A stretch of DNA of 37,459 bases, from positions 1 through 37,459 of IMG/VR virus record IMGVR_UViG_3300006224_000021; one strand, written 5' to 3'. The DNA is from a virus. Below are positions 8,833-18,376 of the stretch, one piece after another; the first letter of the stretch is position 1, and every line of letters begins with the position of its first letter. The notes beneath the pieces are model-generated. The model did no database searches. It saw only the letters and a list, made by a program, of their open reading frames with translations, and was not told the DNA's origin. A program made the translations under genes and the position numbers.

Positions 8833-11800
8833 TTAATCCTCCCAAAAGCCGAAGGCAACGTATTCAGGGATCATCTTCCCCGCCGTTCCGTTCCAAGTAA
8901 GCTTCGCTGTTCCGTCACCAAGCACAAGGTTTTTTGTATAAGTATCAACAAACTTTTCAGTTGAAGTTCCCAAATCTGCACCTTCATCAACTAATGGTGA
9001 AATATTTGACGTAGTTCCACTTACTTTTACTTCATTACATTCGATTTTATCAGAAAAATAGGCATTTGCATATTGCATCGTTGCACTACCCAAATCATTT
9101 GTAGCATCCGTATCTGGTCCTATATCCCCAGATGTTGTAATTGCACCAGCATTTGTTATTTTAAATAATACAAGTGGAGTACCTGTAGGATCTTTAGTAT
9201 ATGTTATTGAACCATCTGTACTACTAACATAAAGTTTATAATCAATCCCAGCATATGTATTTATAAGATATGTGCCACCACTGCCACCAGGAACATCACC
9301 TTCAAGTGTTATATATTTTGTCATAGCTGTAACTACGTCGCCATTTTGATCTTTAACTATTACCTTTAGTCTTGGTGGATCGCCATCTTCGTATACTGTT
9401 TCTGTTGTCCATTGATCAGACCCGTGTGTAAATGTTTTTTTTACTCTTGGCTTTATGTCGGCAATATCTGACGTGTGGTCAGTAATAGTTACGTCGTGGT
9501 CATCCACTATCGGTGTATAGACTGCCAAAATCCCATCGGTATCGTTTAACCTACCACGCAATGTCTTATTAATGAGCCTGAACTGAGTCTTATTGCCGTC
9601 TTGCGAATACGATTCTGTGTGAACTGTACCTGCCTCATCTTTAAAGTCTTCTTTCTCAATTAATGTCGGTACAAAATAATAATAATCGCCAGTCAAGCCA
9701 AGAGCAGTTACATTAGTAGCACACTTATAGACGCCACCACCATCAGATGTAATCCCGGGCGTAGATACGCTTGTTAAAGTCTTTACCAACGAGTCATCAG
9801 ACTGCTTGTAAATTTTAAATGACACATCATCAATTGACACCTTATAAAAATCCTTCTTGTGATAAGCAATTGAAAATTCTATCTTGTCAGTATATTCGGG
9901 TATCGTTGCCTTTGTATCGTCAATAGTAGTATCATAATCTCTAACTGCACCTTGCAGTGCTGGTGCGGCCGGTGCAAGTCCCTTAATATAATGTAATGAC
10001 TTTGTTTGCACACCAAAGACGTTAGTAAAGGTCAGCACCGCTGTGTAACGGCTTCCAACTGGCGGTTTTGTAAGGTTATCTGTTATGTAATAATGCTCAT
10101 TCCCATCATCAACTTTAGTAACAGTTACTGCATTACCACCATACGTGCAGGTAACAGTATCAATGGACTGGTCTTCCACCACTGCTTTGAGCCGCACACC
10201 ATCAGCAGAGGCTACCTCTATAACTGACGGAGCTGTTTTTTGCTCATTTAAGCTGTCAGGCAGTACCGCCGTAACCTGCACCATTGGTGGATTATCGTCA
10301 AGCTGGAATTCCTGCACATCTTCACCAGCATTACCGGCTGGGTCTTTTGCTACGCTCTTAATTCGGAAAATATCACCACGTGCATATCCAGCCGTAGCAA
10401 TCAAATCATAATACCCGTCATTTAGGCTATATTCATAGTACCCTTCGCTATCACTGTCAGGCGGGTTGTTCCAGGTCCCACTTCCTATTAACGTATAAGC
10501 ACTCCAAGCACTGCCACTCCATTTTGATCTCCAGAAACTAACAGAACTAACAGAAGTGTCGTCTTTTGCGTAAGCTCCTAAATATATCGGATTCTTTACC
10601 TTCTGATAAGTCTTTTTTTTAGCGGTAGGTTCGGAGTCTATGTATGTTATAGTTGGCGGTGTTGTGTCTTCGGTTAATGCAACAGGCTCTTTAGCTTTCT
10701 TTAACAAATGTTTATATGACAAATTTGGTCTCTGATACCCAAACTGGATTACATGCTGTACACCGAAACTGCTATATGATTTTGTCATTGAAATAAATGG
10801 TGCTAATACTTTTGGTGTGCCACCATTTTCTGTTACAGCGATATATCCATTTGGGGTTGAAAATTGTAATGGGGAATACCCATACTTTATCATTTTTAGC
10901 TTTACTGTATATACTTCTATGTTTCTTTCAGCCCCATTTAGCGTCAGTTTATTATCAAGATACCATAAAATATAACTATCAACTAATTCAGTAATATCGG
11001 ATAGTTTTACATTATCTTTTGGAATAGGTAGTACTCTTATCCCATATTTTGAAATACTTGTGGCTCTTTGAGATGAATAATGCGCAGTAGAAATTAATGT
11101 ATCCCCCAAATAGACTGTATTTTTAATATCATCTAAACTATATGGGGTTACAATATATCCATCGGGTTCAACGTCCTCGCTTCCAAGTAACTGAAAATCG
11201 CCCGGTTTCCCTAAATCAAAGGTCGCTAAAACGGAGGTGCTTCGTTCTGCACAATGGAACGCATTATTACTATCAAGCCATGCTATATGTGGTTCGGTAG
11301 TTGTAAGATCTTTTGTGCCATTGCCTATATCTATTGCTTCCCTTACAACGTCCATTGGTTCTGCAGCAGTATATTGGTATTCAAGCGTAACGTCTGGTAT
11401 ATTGTTATTCGCTGCAGAATAAGTTATTGGAGTATTGTCGCAAATTGGTAATTGCGGGGTTTGGTGTTTTCCAGAAAACTCATTCCCCAAGAATACATCA
11501 TTCATTATCTTTTGGTTTGTGGTTGATATTGCCTTATAGCCACCACCACCATCGCTCTCCTCAAGCGTATAAGTTAATCCATTTGACTTCCATATAGTGT
11601 TATTACACTGTACGCTTATTCGTTCACTGTAGGGGTTTTGGTGCGTTATATCAGGGGTAATTGAGGTAACGTATCCACGATAGACTGTAGTGCTATCCTC
11701 TTTTATTATCACAACATCGCCATATTCAATTACATAGTCAGCAAAAGGCTTCCAAACCTCAAACGAGCAATCGCTGTACCCGTAGTTTACTATAAATTTA

Positions 11801-11919
11801 TGGGTAAGGTTCTTAATGCCATACTCATCGTCTGGGGAGTCCATAGTCTCAACATGAGGCGATCCTGTACGTTCAACAGTTTTTGTACTATTCCAAATTT
11901 CTACTGTAAAAGTTGTCAT
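8833..11919 (-). CDS. Large tail hub/fibre fusion protein, 1028 aa
   Basis: Placed directly after the tape measure, where phages carry the tail tip hub. Residues about 1-400 resemble a hub/baseplate (gp27-like or distal-tail) region: FEVWKPFADYVIEYGDVVII, a YRGYVTSITPDI strand, NQKIMNDVFLG and VVREAIDIGNG, ending in SFGVQHVIQFGYQRP. Residues about 410-700 are Ig/cadherin-like repeats (PTITYIDSEP, KSVAKDPAGNAGEDVQEFQLDDNPP, FTNVFGVQTKSL). The C-terminus has a fibre stalk motif with DLGSATMQYANAYFSDKIEC and ADLGTSTEKFVDTYTKNL, as in many side-tail fibres, and ends GFWED. I infer a tail-tip protein carrying its own fibre. Confidence 0.75.
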   Translation of the reverse strand: MTTFTVEIWNSTKTVERTGSPHVETMDSPDDEYGIKNLTHKFIVNYGYSDCSFEVWKPFADYVIEYGDVVIIKEDSTTVYRGYVTSITPDITHQNPYSERISVQCNNTIWKSNGLTYTLEESDGGGGYKAISTTNQKIMNDVFLGNEFSGKHQTPQLPICDNTPITYSAANNNIPDVTLEYQYTAAEPMDVVREAIDIGNGTKDLTTTEPHIAWLDSNNAFHCAERSTSVLATFDLGKPGDFQLLGSEDVEPDGYIVTPYSLDDIKNTVYLGDTLISTAHYSSQRATSISKYGIRVLPIPKDNVKLSDITELVDSYILWYLDNKLTLNGAERNIEVYTVKLKMIKYGYSPLQFSTPNGYIAVTENGGTPKVLAPFISMTKSYSSFGVQHVIQFGYQRPNLSYKHLLKKAKEPVALTEDTTPPTITYIDSEPTAKKKTYQKVKNPIYLGAYAKDDTSVSSVSFWRSKWSGSAWSAYTLIGSGTWNNPPDSDSEGYYEYSLNDGYYDLIATAGYARGDIFRIKSVAKDPAGNAGEDVQEFQLDDNPPMVQVTAVLPDSLNEQKTAPSVIEVASADGVRLKAVVEDQSIDTVTCTYGGNAVTVTKVDDGNEHYYITDNLTKPPVGSRYTAVLTFTNVFGVQTKSLHYIKGLAPAAPALQGAVRDYDTTIDDTKATIPEYTDKIEFSIAYHKKDFYKVSIDDVSFKIYKQSDDSLVKTLTSVSTPGITSDGGGVYKCATNVTALGLTGDYYYFVPTLIEKEDFKDEAGTVHTESYSQDGNKTQFRLINKTLRGRLNDTDGILAVYTPIVDDHDVTITDHTSDIADIKPRVKKTFTHGSDQWTTETVYEDGDPPRLKVIVKDQNGDVVTAMTKYITLEGDVPGGSGGTYLINTYAGIDYKLYVSSTDGSITYTKDPTGTPLVLFKITNAGAITTSGDIGPDTDATNDLGSATMQYANAYFSDKIECNEVKVSGTTSNISPLVDEGADLGTSTEKFVDTYTKNLVLGDGTAKLTWNGTAGKMIPEYVAFGFWED

Positions 11920-11921
11920 AA

Positions 11922-14615
11922 TTAGTTACCTTGTGGTGTTTTGTTTGATGAGAGTGCTCTATTAATAGCATTTTCTATGCTTCTTTTTAACTCAACGCTA
12001 TCTATAATCCATTCTGGGGATATTCTAACTTCAAACTTTGTTTTTTCAAACATCTCTGTATATTTATTCTTTAAGTCGTCAGCAACGTTTTGATGTATTC
12101 CAGATAAAAGTTTAAACGCGGACTTTGCTTGCTCAGAATAATCTACTTTTGCTTTAGATAGTATATCTGTTTGTGCTTTAAGTTCTTCTTTGGCGGCTAA
12201 TATATCTTCACTTATAAATTCTGTACCTTCAATGCCATTTATAATCTCTGATGTTTCTTTTAATGCTTCGTTTGCTTTATCTAAATCTTCTGGAGTGCTT
12301 GCATCTGCAATTTTTTGGCGTGCAGTTTCTACGTCTTCTGCATACTTATCAAGTTTTTCTTTCTTATCTGCCCAATTTTGATCGTCCTGTAATGCAATAC
12401 GCTCTTGTTCTTTCCCCCATTTATTAGTTTCGTTTATTAGTTTATCTAAAATAGTAACTTGTTTTTGCATATTTTGAATTTCAGATGTAATAAGTTCTTT
12501 TGCATCTTCGGCTTCTTTTTTACGTATCGCTATTGCATATTTATGTTTTTGGTCTGCCCATGATTTTGATATAATTGTTCTTTGTTCTAACTCTTCAATA
12601 AACGCTTTATCATCTTGTTCTCTAAACTGTCTTTCCTTGTTTATAGAATCTATTGCTATTTTAACAGAATCGTGTGCTGCTTGTATTTCTTCTTCTCTGC
12701 GAGCATCCGTGTGTTTTTTTTGTAAAATAGTTAAACTTTCTTCTTGAGAAACGGCCTGTTGCATTGTTTTCCATCTTAATTCTTCTGCTCTTTTAGCGTA
12801 GTCTTCGCTCGTTTTTTTCCTTTTTTCATATTGATCTATTTCAAATTTAGCTTCATTGGTCTGTTCTTCTCTTATAGCCTTAAACCTGTTTTTTATAGTT
12901 TCTTGCTCTGCCTTTGATCGCTTCTCAAAAGAATCTGCAATAATAGCATTAAAATAATCTATCTCAGAAGACATTTTTTCTATAGAAATAATTTCTTCTT
13001 CAATCCTTTTGCTTTTTGGTTTAAAAGATTCACTATTTTCAATTGCGAAAATATCTTTTCTAACCTTAAGGATCTCTTGAATAATAACTTCATAATCACG
13101 AGCAGAAACCACATCAAAAATACTATTTATATCTTGAAATGGAACGTCATAAATAGCTGTTGTTGAAGCCAATAACTCTTTTTGTAAAGTTAAATATAGT
13201 TTTAATTGTTCTATGTATGGAGTATTAGATTCTCCTCTTAACTTTGCATTTTCTATCTCATTAACTACGCTTTTTGTATAACTGTCATTTGATGCTTCTG
13301 CAATTTTTTGATACTCATTTTGTCTTTTTATTGCTTTTGAAAACTCGTCAACTGCAATTGTTGCTATATTAACAATATTCTTTATTGTCTCACTTTGAGT
13401 TATATATTCGCCTGCGCTTTGCAATAGGTTTTTAAATGCAATACCTAAATTTTTTACAGTTCCTTCAAATATAGCAGCTTTACGCTCTGCATCACCGCCC
13501 CATTTTTGTTCTATTTGCTCAAGCATAGAATTGAACTGCTCTGTTGGTGTTAGATTTGAGTCAACGTTAATGCCAAATTGCTTCATTGATACGTTGAGAG
13601 CAGATAATCCTTCTGCGCTTACCGAAAATCTACGCGCCGCCTGTTCAAGTGTTAATCCTAACACCTCATTTGCAGAAGCAAAATCTATAATTAACGGCAA
13701 AGATTTCTGTACTTGATCGGCAGTTAACCCCTGTTGTAACAATATAGCCTCTGCCCTTTTTATTTGTTCGTCATCAATTGCGGTTTTTTTAGACGTTTCT
13801 TCTGCCAATCTCACCATTCCGTCTAACGCTTTTGGGAGTTCAGAATTATAATCTTTTAAACCAGTAATTAGTGCTTGCCCTGCTCGTTCATACTCCATTG
13901 TTACTTTAATGATTTCTTTCATTGAATCATATAACTTTTTAAGAGCTGCAATTATCCCGGCTATGGTTAACCCCTTAGTAACTAAAGATTTAACGTAGTT
14001 TTCAACCGATAGACTCGCCTCATTCGTAACCTTAGACCCTTCTTTTTTTGCTCCAGTTTTTTCTTGTTCGGCTTTTGCCGCATTAATCATCGTTTGTTTT
14101 TCTTGCTCTGTAACAGTAATCCCCTGCTTTTGTAGTTCTGCTATTTTTTGTAAGACAGATTGTTCGTTTGTTAATTGAGCTATTTTTTCTTTTATTGCTT
14201 CTGTATATTCTTTAGTAACATTGGTCCCTGTTTCAAGTAATTTTGAATGTTCATTATTTATTTCTCGTTCATTTTTTAACAAGTCTAAATTGTTTTTCCG
14301 AACGGCATTAAGCTTTTCAATGGCTTCAATTTCTTGTGCGGCTTTATCTGTTAGAACCTTATGACCATTAATCTCTTCAATATATCCTTCATTAATTAAT
14401 CTTTGCTGCTCAGCCTTTGACAATCCGGCTTGGTATAAACTTTTTAAAACTCCAGTATGTTCTGTCATAGCCGCATTTGCTCGTTTAAGCATCTCAGATA
14501 GAACCAATGTTTCTCTTTCAACCTTTTTCATTGATTCCGTTGTGTTATCTGCCGCCTTAACCGCTCCATCAGCATTGCCTTCTAATATTAACTTTGATTT
14601 AACTTCGGTTGCCAT
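11922..14615 (-). CDS. Tail tape measure protein, 897 aa
   Basis: The longest mostly helical protein of the window, located between the tail tube and tail tip genes, as expected for the ruler that sets tail length. Residues 1-190 are charged coiled coil; about 205-235 is a hydrophobic segment (LTIAGIIAALKKLY), followed by a conserved tape-measure core (GQALITGLKDYNSELPKAL, AILLQQGLTADQVQKSLP, FNSMLEQIEQKWGGDAER, NLGIAFKNLLQSAGEYI). Residues about 540-800 are again long Glu/Lys/Gln coiled coil. No lysozyme or peptidase domain is visible. An AAAGGTG site lies before the ATG. Unusually, no tail assembly chaperone gene lies between it and the tail tube gene. Confidence 0.9.
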   Translation of the reverse strand: MATEVKSKLILEGNADGAVKAADNTTESMKKVERETLVLSEMLKRANAAMTEHTGVLKSLYQAGLSKAEQQRLINEGYIEEINGHKVLTDKAAQEIEAIEKLNAVRKNNLDLLKNEREINNEHSKLLETGTNVTKEYTEAIKEKIAQLTNEQSVLQKIAELQKQGITVTEQEKQTMINAAKAEQEKTGAKKEGSKVTNEASLSVENYVKSLVTKGLTIAGIIAALKKLYDSMKEIIKVTMEYERAGQALITGLKDYNSELPKALDGMVRLAEETSKKTAIDDEQIKRAEAILLQQGLTADQVQKSLPLIIDFASANEVLGLTLEQAARRFSVSAEGLSALNVSMKQFGINVDSNLTPTEQFNSMLEQIEQKWGGDAERKAAIFEGTVKNLGIAFKNLLQSAGEYITQSETIKNIVNIATIAVDEFSKAIKRQNEYQKIAEASNDSYTKSVVNEIENAKLRGESNTPYIEQLKLYLTLQKELLASTTAIYDVPFQDINSIFDVVSARDYEVIIQEILKVRKDIFAIENSESFKPKSKRIEEEIISIEKMSSEIDYFNAIIADSFEKRSKAEQETIKNRFKAIREEQTNEAKFEIDQYEKRKKTSEDYAKRAEELRWKTMQQAVSQEESLTILQKKHTDARREEEIQAAHDSVKIAIDSINKERQFREQDDKAFIEELEQRTIISKSWADQKHKYAIAIRKKEAEDAKELITSEIQNMQKQVTILDKLINETNKWGKEQERIALQDDQNWADKKEKLDKYAEDVETARQKIADASTPEDLDKANEALKETSEIINGIEGTEFISEDILAAKEELKAQTDILSKAKVDYSEQAKSAFKLLSGIHQNVADDLKNKYTEMFEKTKFEVRISPEWIIDSVELKRSIENAINRALSSNKTPQGN

Positions 14616-14697
14616 TTCATTTCACCTTTATTTGTCTTCTACTGCCCTCTTTGAGTTGACAATATAACTTATCAGTTTTACTCTTTTATCATCATAT

Positions 14698-14738
14698 AAA
14701 AAGAGCTGGGATGTTACAAGAACAAACCAGCCCTTTTT
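14698..14738 (-). terminator. Intrinsic terminator after the tail tube gene
   Basis: On the reverse strand a stem AAAAAGGGCTGG pairs with CCAGCTCTTTTT (11 of 12 bp) around a 17-base loop and ends in a U run, just after the stop of the tail tube gene. The A/T-flanked symmetry means it could also work on the forward strand. It would cut transcription between the highly expressed tube and the tape measure, a common way to lower tape measure dose. Confidence 0.8.
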
Positions 14739-14764
14739 GGTTTATATGTTTTTATTTTCTATTT

Positions 14765-16432
14765 CTACGCCGCATAACTTTCTTTATCATTTACAAGAGT
14801 ACATATAATTGGATCGGTGCCAGTAAATATTCCAGCACTAAACTCAAACTCATCAAAAATTCTTGCCTCATCTGTTGATGGTACAGCATTTACATAACTA
14901 CATTCTGGTAACGAGATAACAGCACTGTATGGTGTTGCGCCAGTTACCATCTGATCGCTTGTGCAGGTTATTAAGATACTGTGTGCAGTATCGGCTTCAA
15001 GAGCGGCAAGTAATGCGGCATAACCTGCGTTTGCTCTGTTAACCTTAAACTTACCTGTAACCTCAATCTTCTCTGCCTTTGAATAAGCCTTGCAATCCTT
15101 ATCTGGATTATTAAATTGACCATTGTGAAGAGGATTAACTCCACTTTTCTTGGCGGCAACATTAAAAGATTCTATTTGTTGAGTGACTTCTGCACCAGTC
15201 ACCCCAGCTCCTAAACTTATTTGGTATGTATCAAACACTATACTAACAGGGTCTGGACTGAATGGTTGATCGCTCGTTCCCCCACCAGTATCTTGACGTG
15301 CAAGCAAATCAAATTTTAAATCTACAACCCCTGCACCAGGTGCGTTTATATCTATACCGGTACATATTACACTATCCGCAGTAGTTCCATCTGTTGCATT
15401 GCCAACCTCAAGAAATAATCCTTTTTCATAAATTTGAGTTAGTTCAGTATCAATTCCAGTTGCTCTTAATTTGTGCGTATTAGCACGAGTTGGCAATGTC
15501 AAATCATAAACACTCGTATTGTCAATCGTCAAATCTGCGCCATCGTAAGTGATAGTATCGGAAGATGCTATAAAATCTGTTACGGTCCTTTCCTCTCCTG
15601 CACCAGTGCCATACCATACTTTAAGTGTTGCACCAATCCAAAAACTATCGGCTTCTGTCAATATGCTATCTACTAATGTATTTGTTCCACCACTATCCGC
15701 AATCCCTTTACAAATTCTAAATGTAGTGGTGTTATCTGGTGCTGTTGCTGTTGCAAAGGTAAACGTGCCGGTAGAACCAACAAAGTCGGTTACTACTAAA
15801 TTTTGGTTACTACCAGTACCTGCAATTGTATGTATTAGCATATCATTAAAATGATCATCATCAAAATCACCTGCTATATCATTGCATACTGCCGTTGTGG
15901 TTGTACCACTTGAGAATGTTCCGGTAAGTGTTGTATTTCCTTTTGTTTTATCACTTTGAAATACATAGTGTCCTAACAAGTTTTCAATCAATGGAATACA
16001 ATCTGATGCACTTAGTTCCATTGGTATATCACCAGCAAAATTAAATACTCCAGCTTTTTGTTTACCAGTGGAAGCGTTTTTATATAATCTTTTACTACCA
16101 ATTTTTGTTGCTGTTCTCTTAAATGAAACAGAACCAGTAGTTGCAACTGACCGAGCCTTACTCGCCGGTTCAATAACAACATAAGTTGTACCAGACGCTA
16201 CTGCTGTTGCTGTTGCAAAAGTGAATGTCCCAGTAGATCCTGTAAAATCAGTTACTATAAGGTTTTGACCTAAACCAGTACCGCTTAATGTCCTTATAAT
16301 ATCTCCATTAAATACATCATCTGCATAATCGCCAGCAATGGTACTATCAATAAGTGTAGTTGTGCTACCACCAGTTGCTTTACTCTTCCAAAAACGTTGC
16401 TTCCGCAACACTAATTGGTCAGTCTTTCTCAT
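14765..16432 (-). CDS. Major tail tube protein with inserted repeat domains, 555 aa
   Basis: Located between the tail completion gene and the tape measure. The tube-like parts are near residues 95-140 (SVSFKRTATKIGSKRLYKN, FAGDIPMELSASDCIPLIENLLG) and 310-555 (EKGLFLEVGNATDGTTADS, VDLKFDLLARQDT, EFEFSAGIFTGTDPIICTLV), typical of tail tubes that use FAGDIP and KFD strands. About three copies of a 65-residue unit are inserted (residues about 20-90, 175-245 and 248-310), each with a DDxFN or similar segment, GTGxxQN or GTGAGEE, a VTDF strand and GTFTFATATA in the first two. Length is well above the usual 200-350, explained by these insertions. The AGGAGACAAATAAA leader matches that of the major capsid gene. 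Confidence 0.8.
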   Translation of the reverse strand: MRKTDQLVLRKQRFWKSKATGGSTTTLIDSTIAGDYADDVFNGDIIRTLSGTGLGQNLIVTDFTGSTGTFTFATATAVASGTTYVVIEPASKARSVATTGSVSFKRTATKIGSKRLYKNASTGKQKAGVFNFAGDIPMELSASDCIPLIENLLGHYVFQSDKTKGNTTLTGTFSSGTTTTAVCNDIAGDFDDDHFNDMLIHTIAGTGSNQNLVVTDFVGSTGTFTFATATAPDNTTTFRICKGIADSGGTNTLVDSILTEADSFWIGATLKVWYGTGAGEERTVTDFIASSDTITYDGADLTIDNTSVYDLTLPTRANTHKLRATGIDTELTQIYEKGLFLEVGNATDGTTADSVICTGIDINAPGAGVVDLKFDLLARQDTGGGTSDQPFSPDPVSIVFDTYQISLGAGVTGAEVTQQIESFNVAAKKSGVNPLHNGQFNNPDKDCKAYSKAEKIEVTGKFKVNRANAGYAALLAALEADTAHSILITCTSDQMVTGATPYSAVISLPECSYVNAVPSTDEARIFDEFEFSAGIFTGTDPIICTLVNDKESYAA

Positions 16433-16444
16433 TTTATTTGTCTC

Positions 16445-16891
16445 CTATAATTTGTCTTGAATGTAATTATATGTTATGATTACTGATTTAACTTTAACTG
16501 TTCTATCTGGATTAATGTCTTTGCTTTCAATATATCCTTCGTAACGAGCAGTATCTCTCGCTACATTATCTACTATATTAAATCTAAAGTTCTCGTTTGC
16601 AGTTGTCCTACAAAGAATATTCTCTATCCGTTCAAGCATGTCAAGGTGAGTTGATTTGTTTGCCATATCAACTACTTGAATGATTATTTTTCTCTTTTGG
16701 CTACTCCTTGTCCATTGTATATTACTATCGCTGTCTAAAGAGTCTATATTAATAAATGGGAGAGGAACATTATCTGCAAGGTTATAATCCCATTTCTTAA
16801 TAGACCCCTCTTTACAGAAGGATACCAATGTAGTATCCGCAGTAAGTAGTTCATGTATCTTGTCTATTAATAACCTCTCAGGATGTGCCAT
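16445..16891 (-). CDS. Tail terminator/completion protein, 148 aa
   Basis: A small alpha/beta protein with an N-terminal helix (ERLLIDKIHELLTAD), PLPFINIDSLDSDSNIQW, then KRKIIIQVVDMANKSTHLDMLERIENIL, a layout typical of tail terminator proteins (DUF3168/gpU-like group) that stop tube growth and join the tail to the head. It sits between the head-tail connector genes and the tail tube gene, exactly where that protein is normally coded. A GAGG site lies before the ATG. The assignment rests on position plus a weak sequence pattern. Confidence 0.65.
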   Translation of the reverse strand: MAHPERLLIDKIHELLTADTTLVSFCKEGSIKKWDYNLADNVPLPFINIDSLDSDSNIQWTRSSQKRKIIIQVVDMANKSTHLDMLERIENILCRTTANENFRFNIVDNVARDTARYEGYIESKDINPDRTVKVKSVIITYNYIQDKL

Positions 16892-16893
16892 TA

Positions 16894-17307
16894 TTATCCT
16901 CTTGTATAAGAACCAAATCTTGAAACTTTTGTAACATCTTTTAAATCGGTTGTATTAGCACCGACCGTGTTAATATTCACTTTTATCATTTCAAGTTCTT
17001 TGATTGACCTATCATAAGCCAACATAACGGATTCTGGAGTTATCATGTCTGAAACTGCGCCCTCATATAGATACGCAATCGTTATATTTTGTGCTATTCT
17101 CTTTAAAGATGGGGTAATAAGTATTGAGTCAAGTGGGATAGTAAATGGAGTACCAAGCCTACCATTAATTAAACTTTCCGCTTCATCTATACACTTTTGG
17201 ATAACTGTAAGGTTTGGTTTGTCTGTAGATTCCGGTTCCCCACTGAGACGTGCCCAGTCAACACCCTTTATAATTGATAAATCATCTTTATATGTTATAA
17301 TTGCCAT
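16894..17307 (-). CDS. Head-tail connector (adaptor) protein, 137 aa
   Basis: I use the ATG at 17307, four bases after the upstream stop and behind GAGAG, rather than one 36 bases upstream that would overlap the neighbour. The protein is mainly helical: YKDDLSIIKGVDW, NLTVIQKCIDEAESLINGRL, TPSLKRIAQNITIAYLYEG, ESVMLAYDRSIKELEMI. This resembles DUF1320/gp6-type adaptors that extend the portal ring (Asp-rich start, then a helix with an NGRLG-type turn). It is translated with the gp10-like gene before it and the tail terminator after it. Confidence 0.7.
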   Translation of the reverse strand: MAIITYKDDLSIIKGVDWARLSGEPESTDKPNLTVIQKCIDEAESLINGRLGTPFTIPLDSILITPSLKRIAQNITIAYLYEGAVSDMITPESVMLAYDRSIKELEMIKVNINTVGANTTDLKDVTKVSRFGSYTRG

Positions 17308-17311
17308 CTGT

Positions 17312-17806
17312 TTAGTCTCTCGTAGCTCTGAATGACATATCAAGAGCTTTGTCTATCTCTTCATTCATAATTCGTTTAGCATCCATCCTTGTAACTGCTT
17401 CAAGAGCATTGTAAATAAATTTACGAGGCTTTATCCCATTAATTCCTTTTGTTTTTGGACGACCAGTTTTCTTTTTAATCTTACCTGGAATAGTTCTGCG
17501 ACCACGTGTCCCATCTTCTATAAAAGAAGCATAGTCTTCGTGTTTCCCATATTTTGATAATGAGCTCGCAAATATCTGTACTTGCGTATTCGCATTGCTT
17601 GGTGCGGATTGTAATGGCTTCCAAGCGATTGATTTTGTAAGGCCTGGAGTTCCGCTGTTTCTATCAATATAGTCATGGTTTTCTTTTGCATATTTTACAA
17701 TCTCATCTGCAACCATCACAACAGTATTAAGCATAGCCTTATCAATACGTCTGCCAAGTCCGGCAAACTTATTGATATCTAAATCCATATTTAATCTTAC
17801 TTCCAT
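17312..17806 (-). CDS. HK97 gp10-like head-tail/neck protein, 164 aa
   Basis: Features of the gp10/minor tail family: helix IDKAMLNTVVMVADEIVKYAKEN, GTPGLTKSI, then a variable beta part, YASFIEDGTRG, and PRKFIYNALEAV, where the E-x-G-T and P-x-x-F-x-x-x-A motifs are characteristic. Members bind at the head-tail junction. The ATG at 17806 directly abuts the stop of the methyltransferase gene; a second ATG at 17788 has a GGAAG site and could also serve. It is followed after four bases by the connector gene. Confidence 0.75.
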   Translation of the reverse strand: MEVRLNMDLDINKFAGLGRRIDKAMLNTVVMVADEIVKYAKENHDYIDRNSGTPGLTKSIAWKPLQSAPSNANTQVQIFASSLSKYGKHEDYASFIEDGTRGRRTIPGKIKKKTGRPKTKGINGIKPRKFIYNALEAVTRMDAKRIMNEEIDKALDMSFRATRD

Positions 17807-18376
17807 TTATTTTCTCTTACAAATTATTGATAACTTATTATTATCTCCAAGTATCTTGATTATTTTGAAGTATTTACTAACTTTTTCTTGCCAAACATTA
17901 CTATTAAAGATTGATGGGTGTAATTCCTCACCAATTATTTGCCCAAAAGGATCATGAAATAGTGCAATGTCAAAGTAAATAATTTTACCACAAAGTTTTG
18001 ATAAATTTTCTAATGTTAAATCAATCAATGGTTCAGGGATATGTTCCATTACGTCAACACAATAAATAAAATCGTAAGCTTCTGATTTATATCTATGTAT
18101 TGGAATACACAAAACGTGATTATCTACTTCATTAATATGTGCATTATTCGTTATGTCAATTCCAATAGCATCATATCCGTCATCTATAAACTCCTTCAAG
18201 GCGCGTCCAGTACCACAACCAGTGTCCAATATGCGTTTTGCTTTAATATGCTCTGCAATGCCTTTTAGGATATGAATTTGACGTAATGCTGGGGAGTTTA
18301 CTTTATAAGAGTCAACATTATACATTCTGCGATACTTGTCTTGTTCACTCTTTTCTATGTCTTTTATGTTATCCAT
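17807..18376 (-). CDS. Class I SAM-dependent methyltransferase, 189 aa
   Basis: I start it at the ATG of the ATGGATAA overlap with the upstream stop (18376), which gives MDNIKDIEKSEQDKY. Residues 48-57 hold motif I (RILDTGCGTG), an acidic residue follows at about 74 (GIDIT), and motif IV-like YCVDVMEHIPEP lies near 106-116, the layout of UbiE/Methyltransf_11-type small-molecule methyltransferases. It lacks a DNA methylase DPPY. With the MptE-like gene in front, it may modify a sugar or another metabolite, perhaps for decorating the capsid or host surface; the substrate is unknown. It lies inside the capsid/tail operon, so it is expressed late. Confidence 0.85.
   Translation of the reverse strand: MDNIKDIEKSEQDKYRRMYNVDSYKVNSPALRQIHILKGIAEHIKAKRILDTGCGTGRALKEFIDDGYDAIGIDITNNAHINEVDNHVLCIPIHRYKSEAYDFIYCVDVMEHIPEPLIDLTLENLSKLCGKIIYFDIALFHDPFGQIIGEELHPSIFNSNVWQEKVSKYFKIIKILGDNNKLSIICKRK

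Noticed and set aside
5660-14600. Forward-strand frames of 60-100 residues within the reverse tail genes
   Set aside because: They overlap long, family-supported reverse genes and show no ribosome sites or recognisable products.
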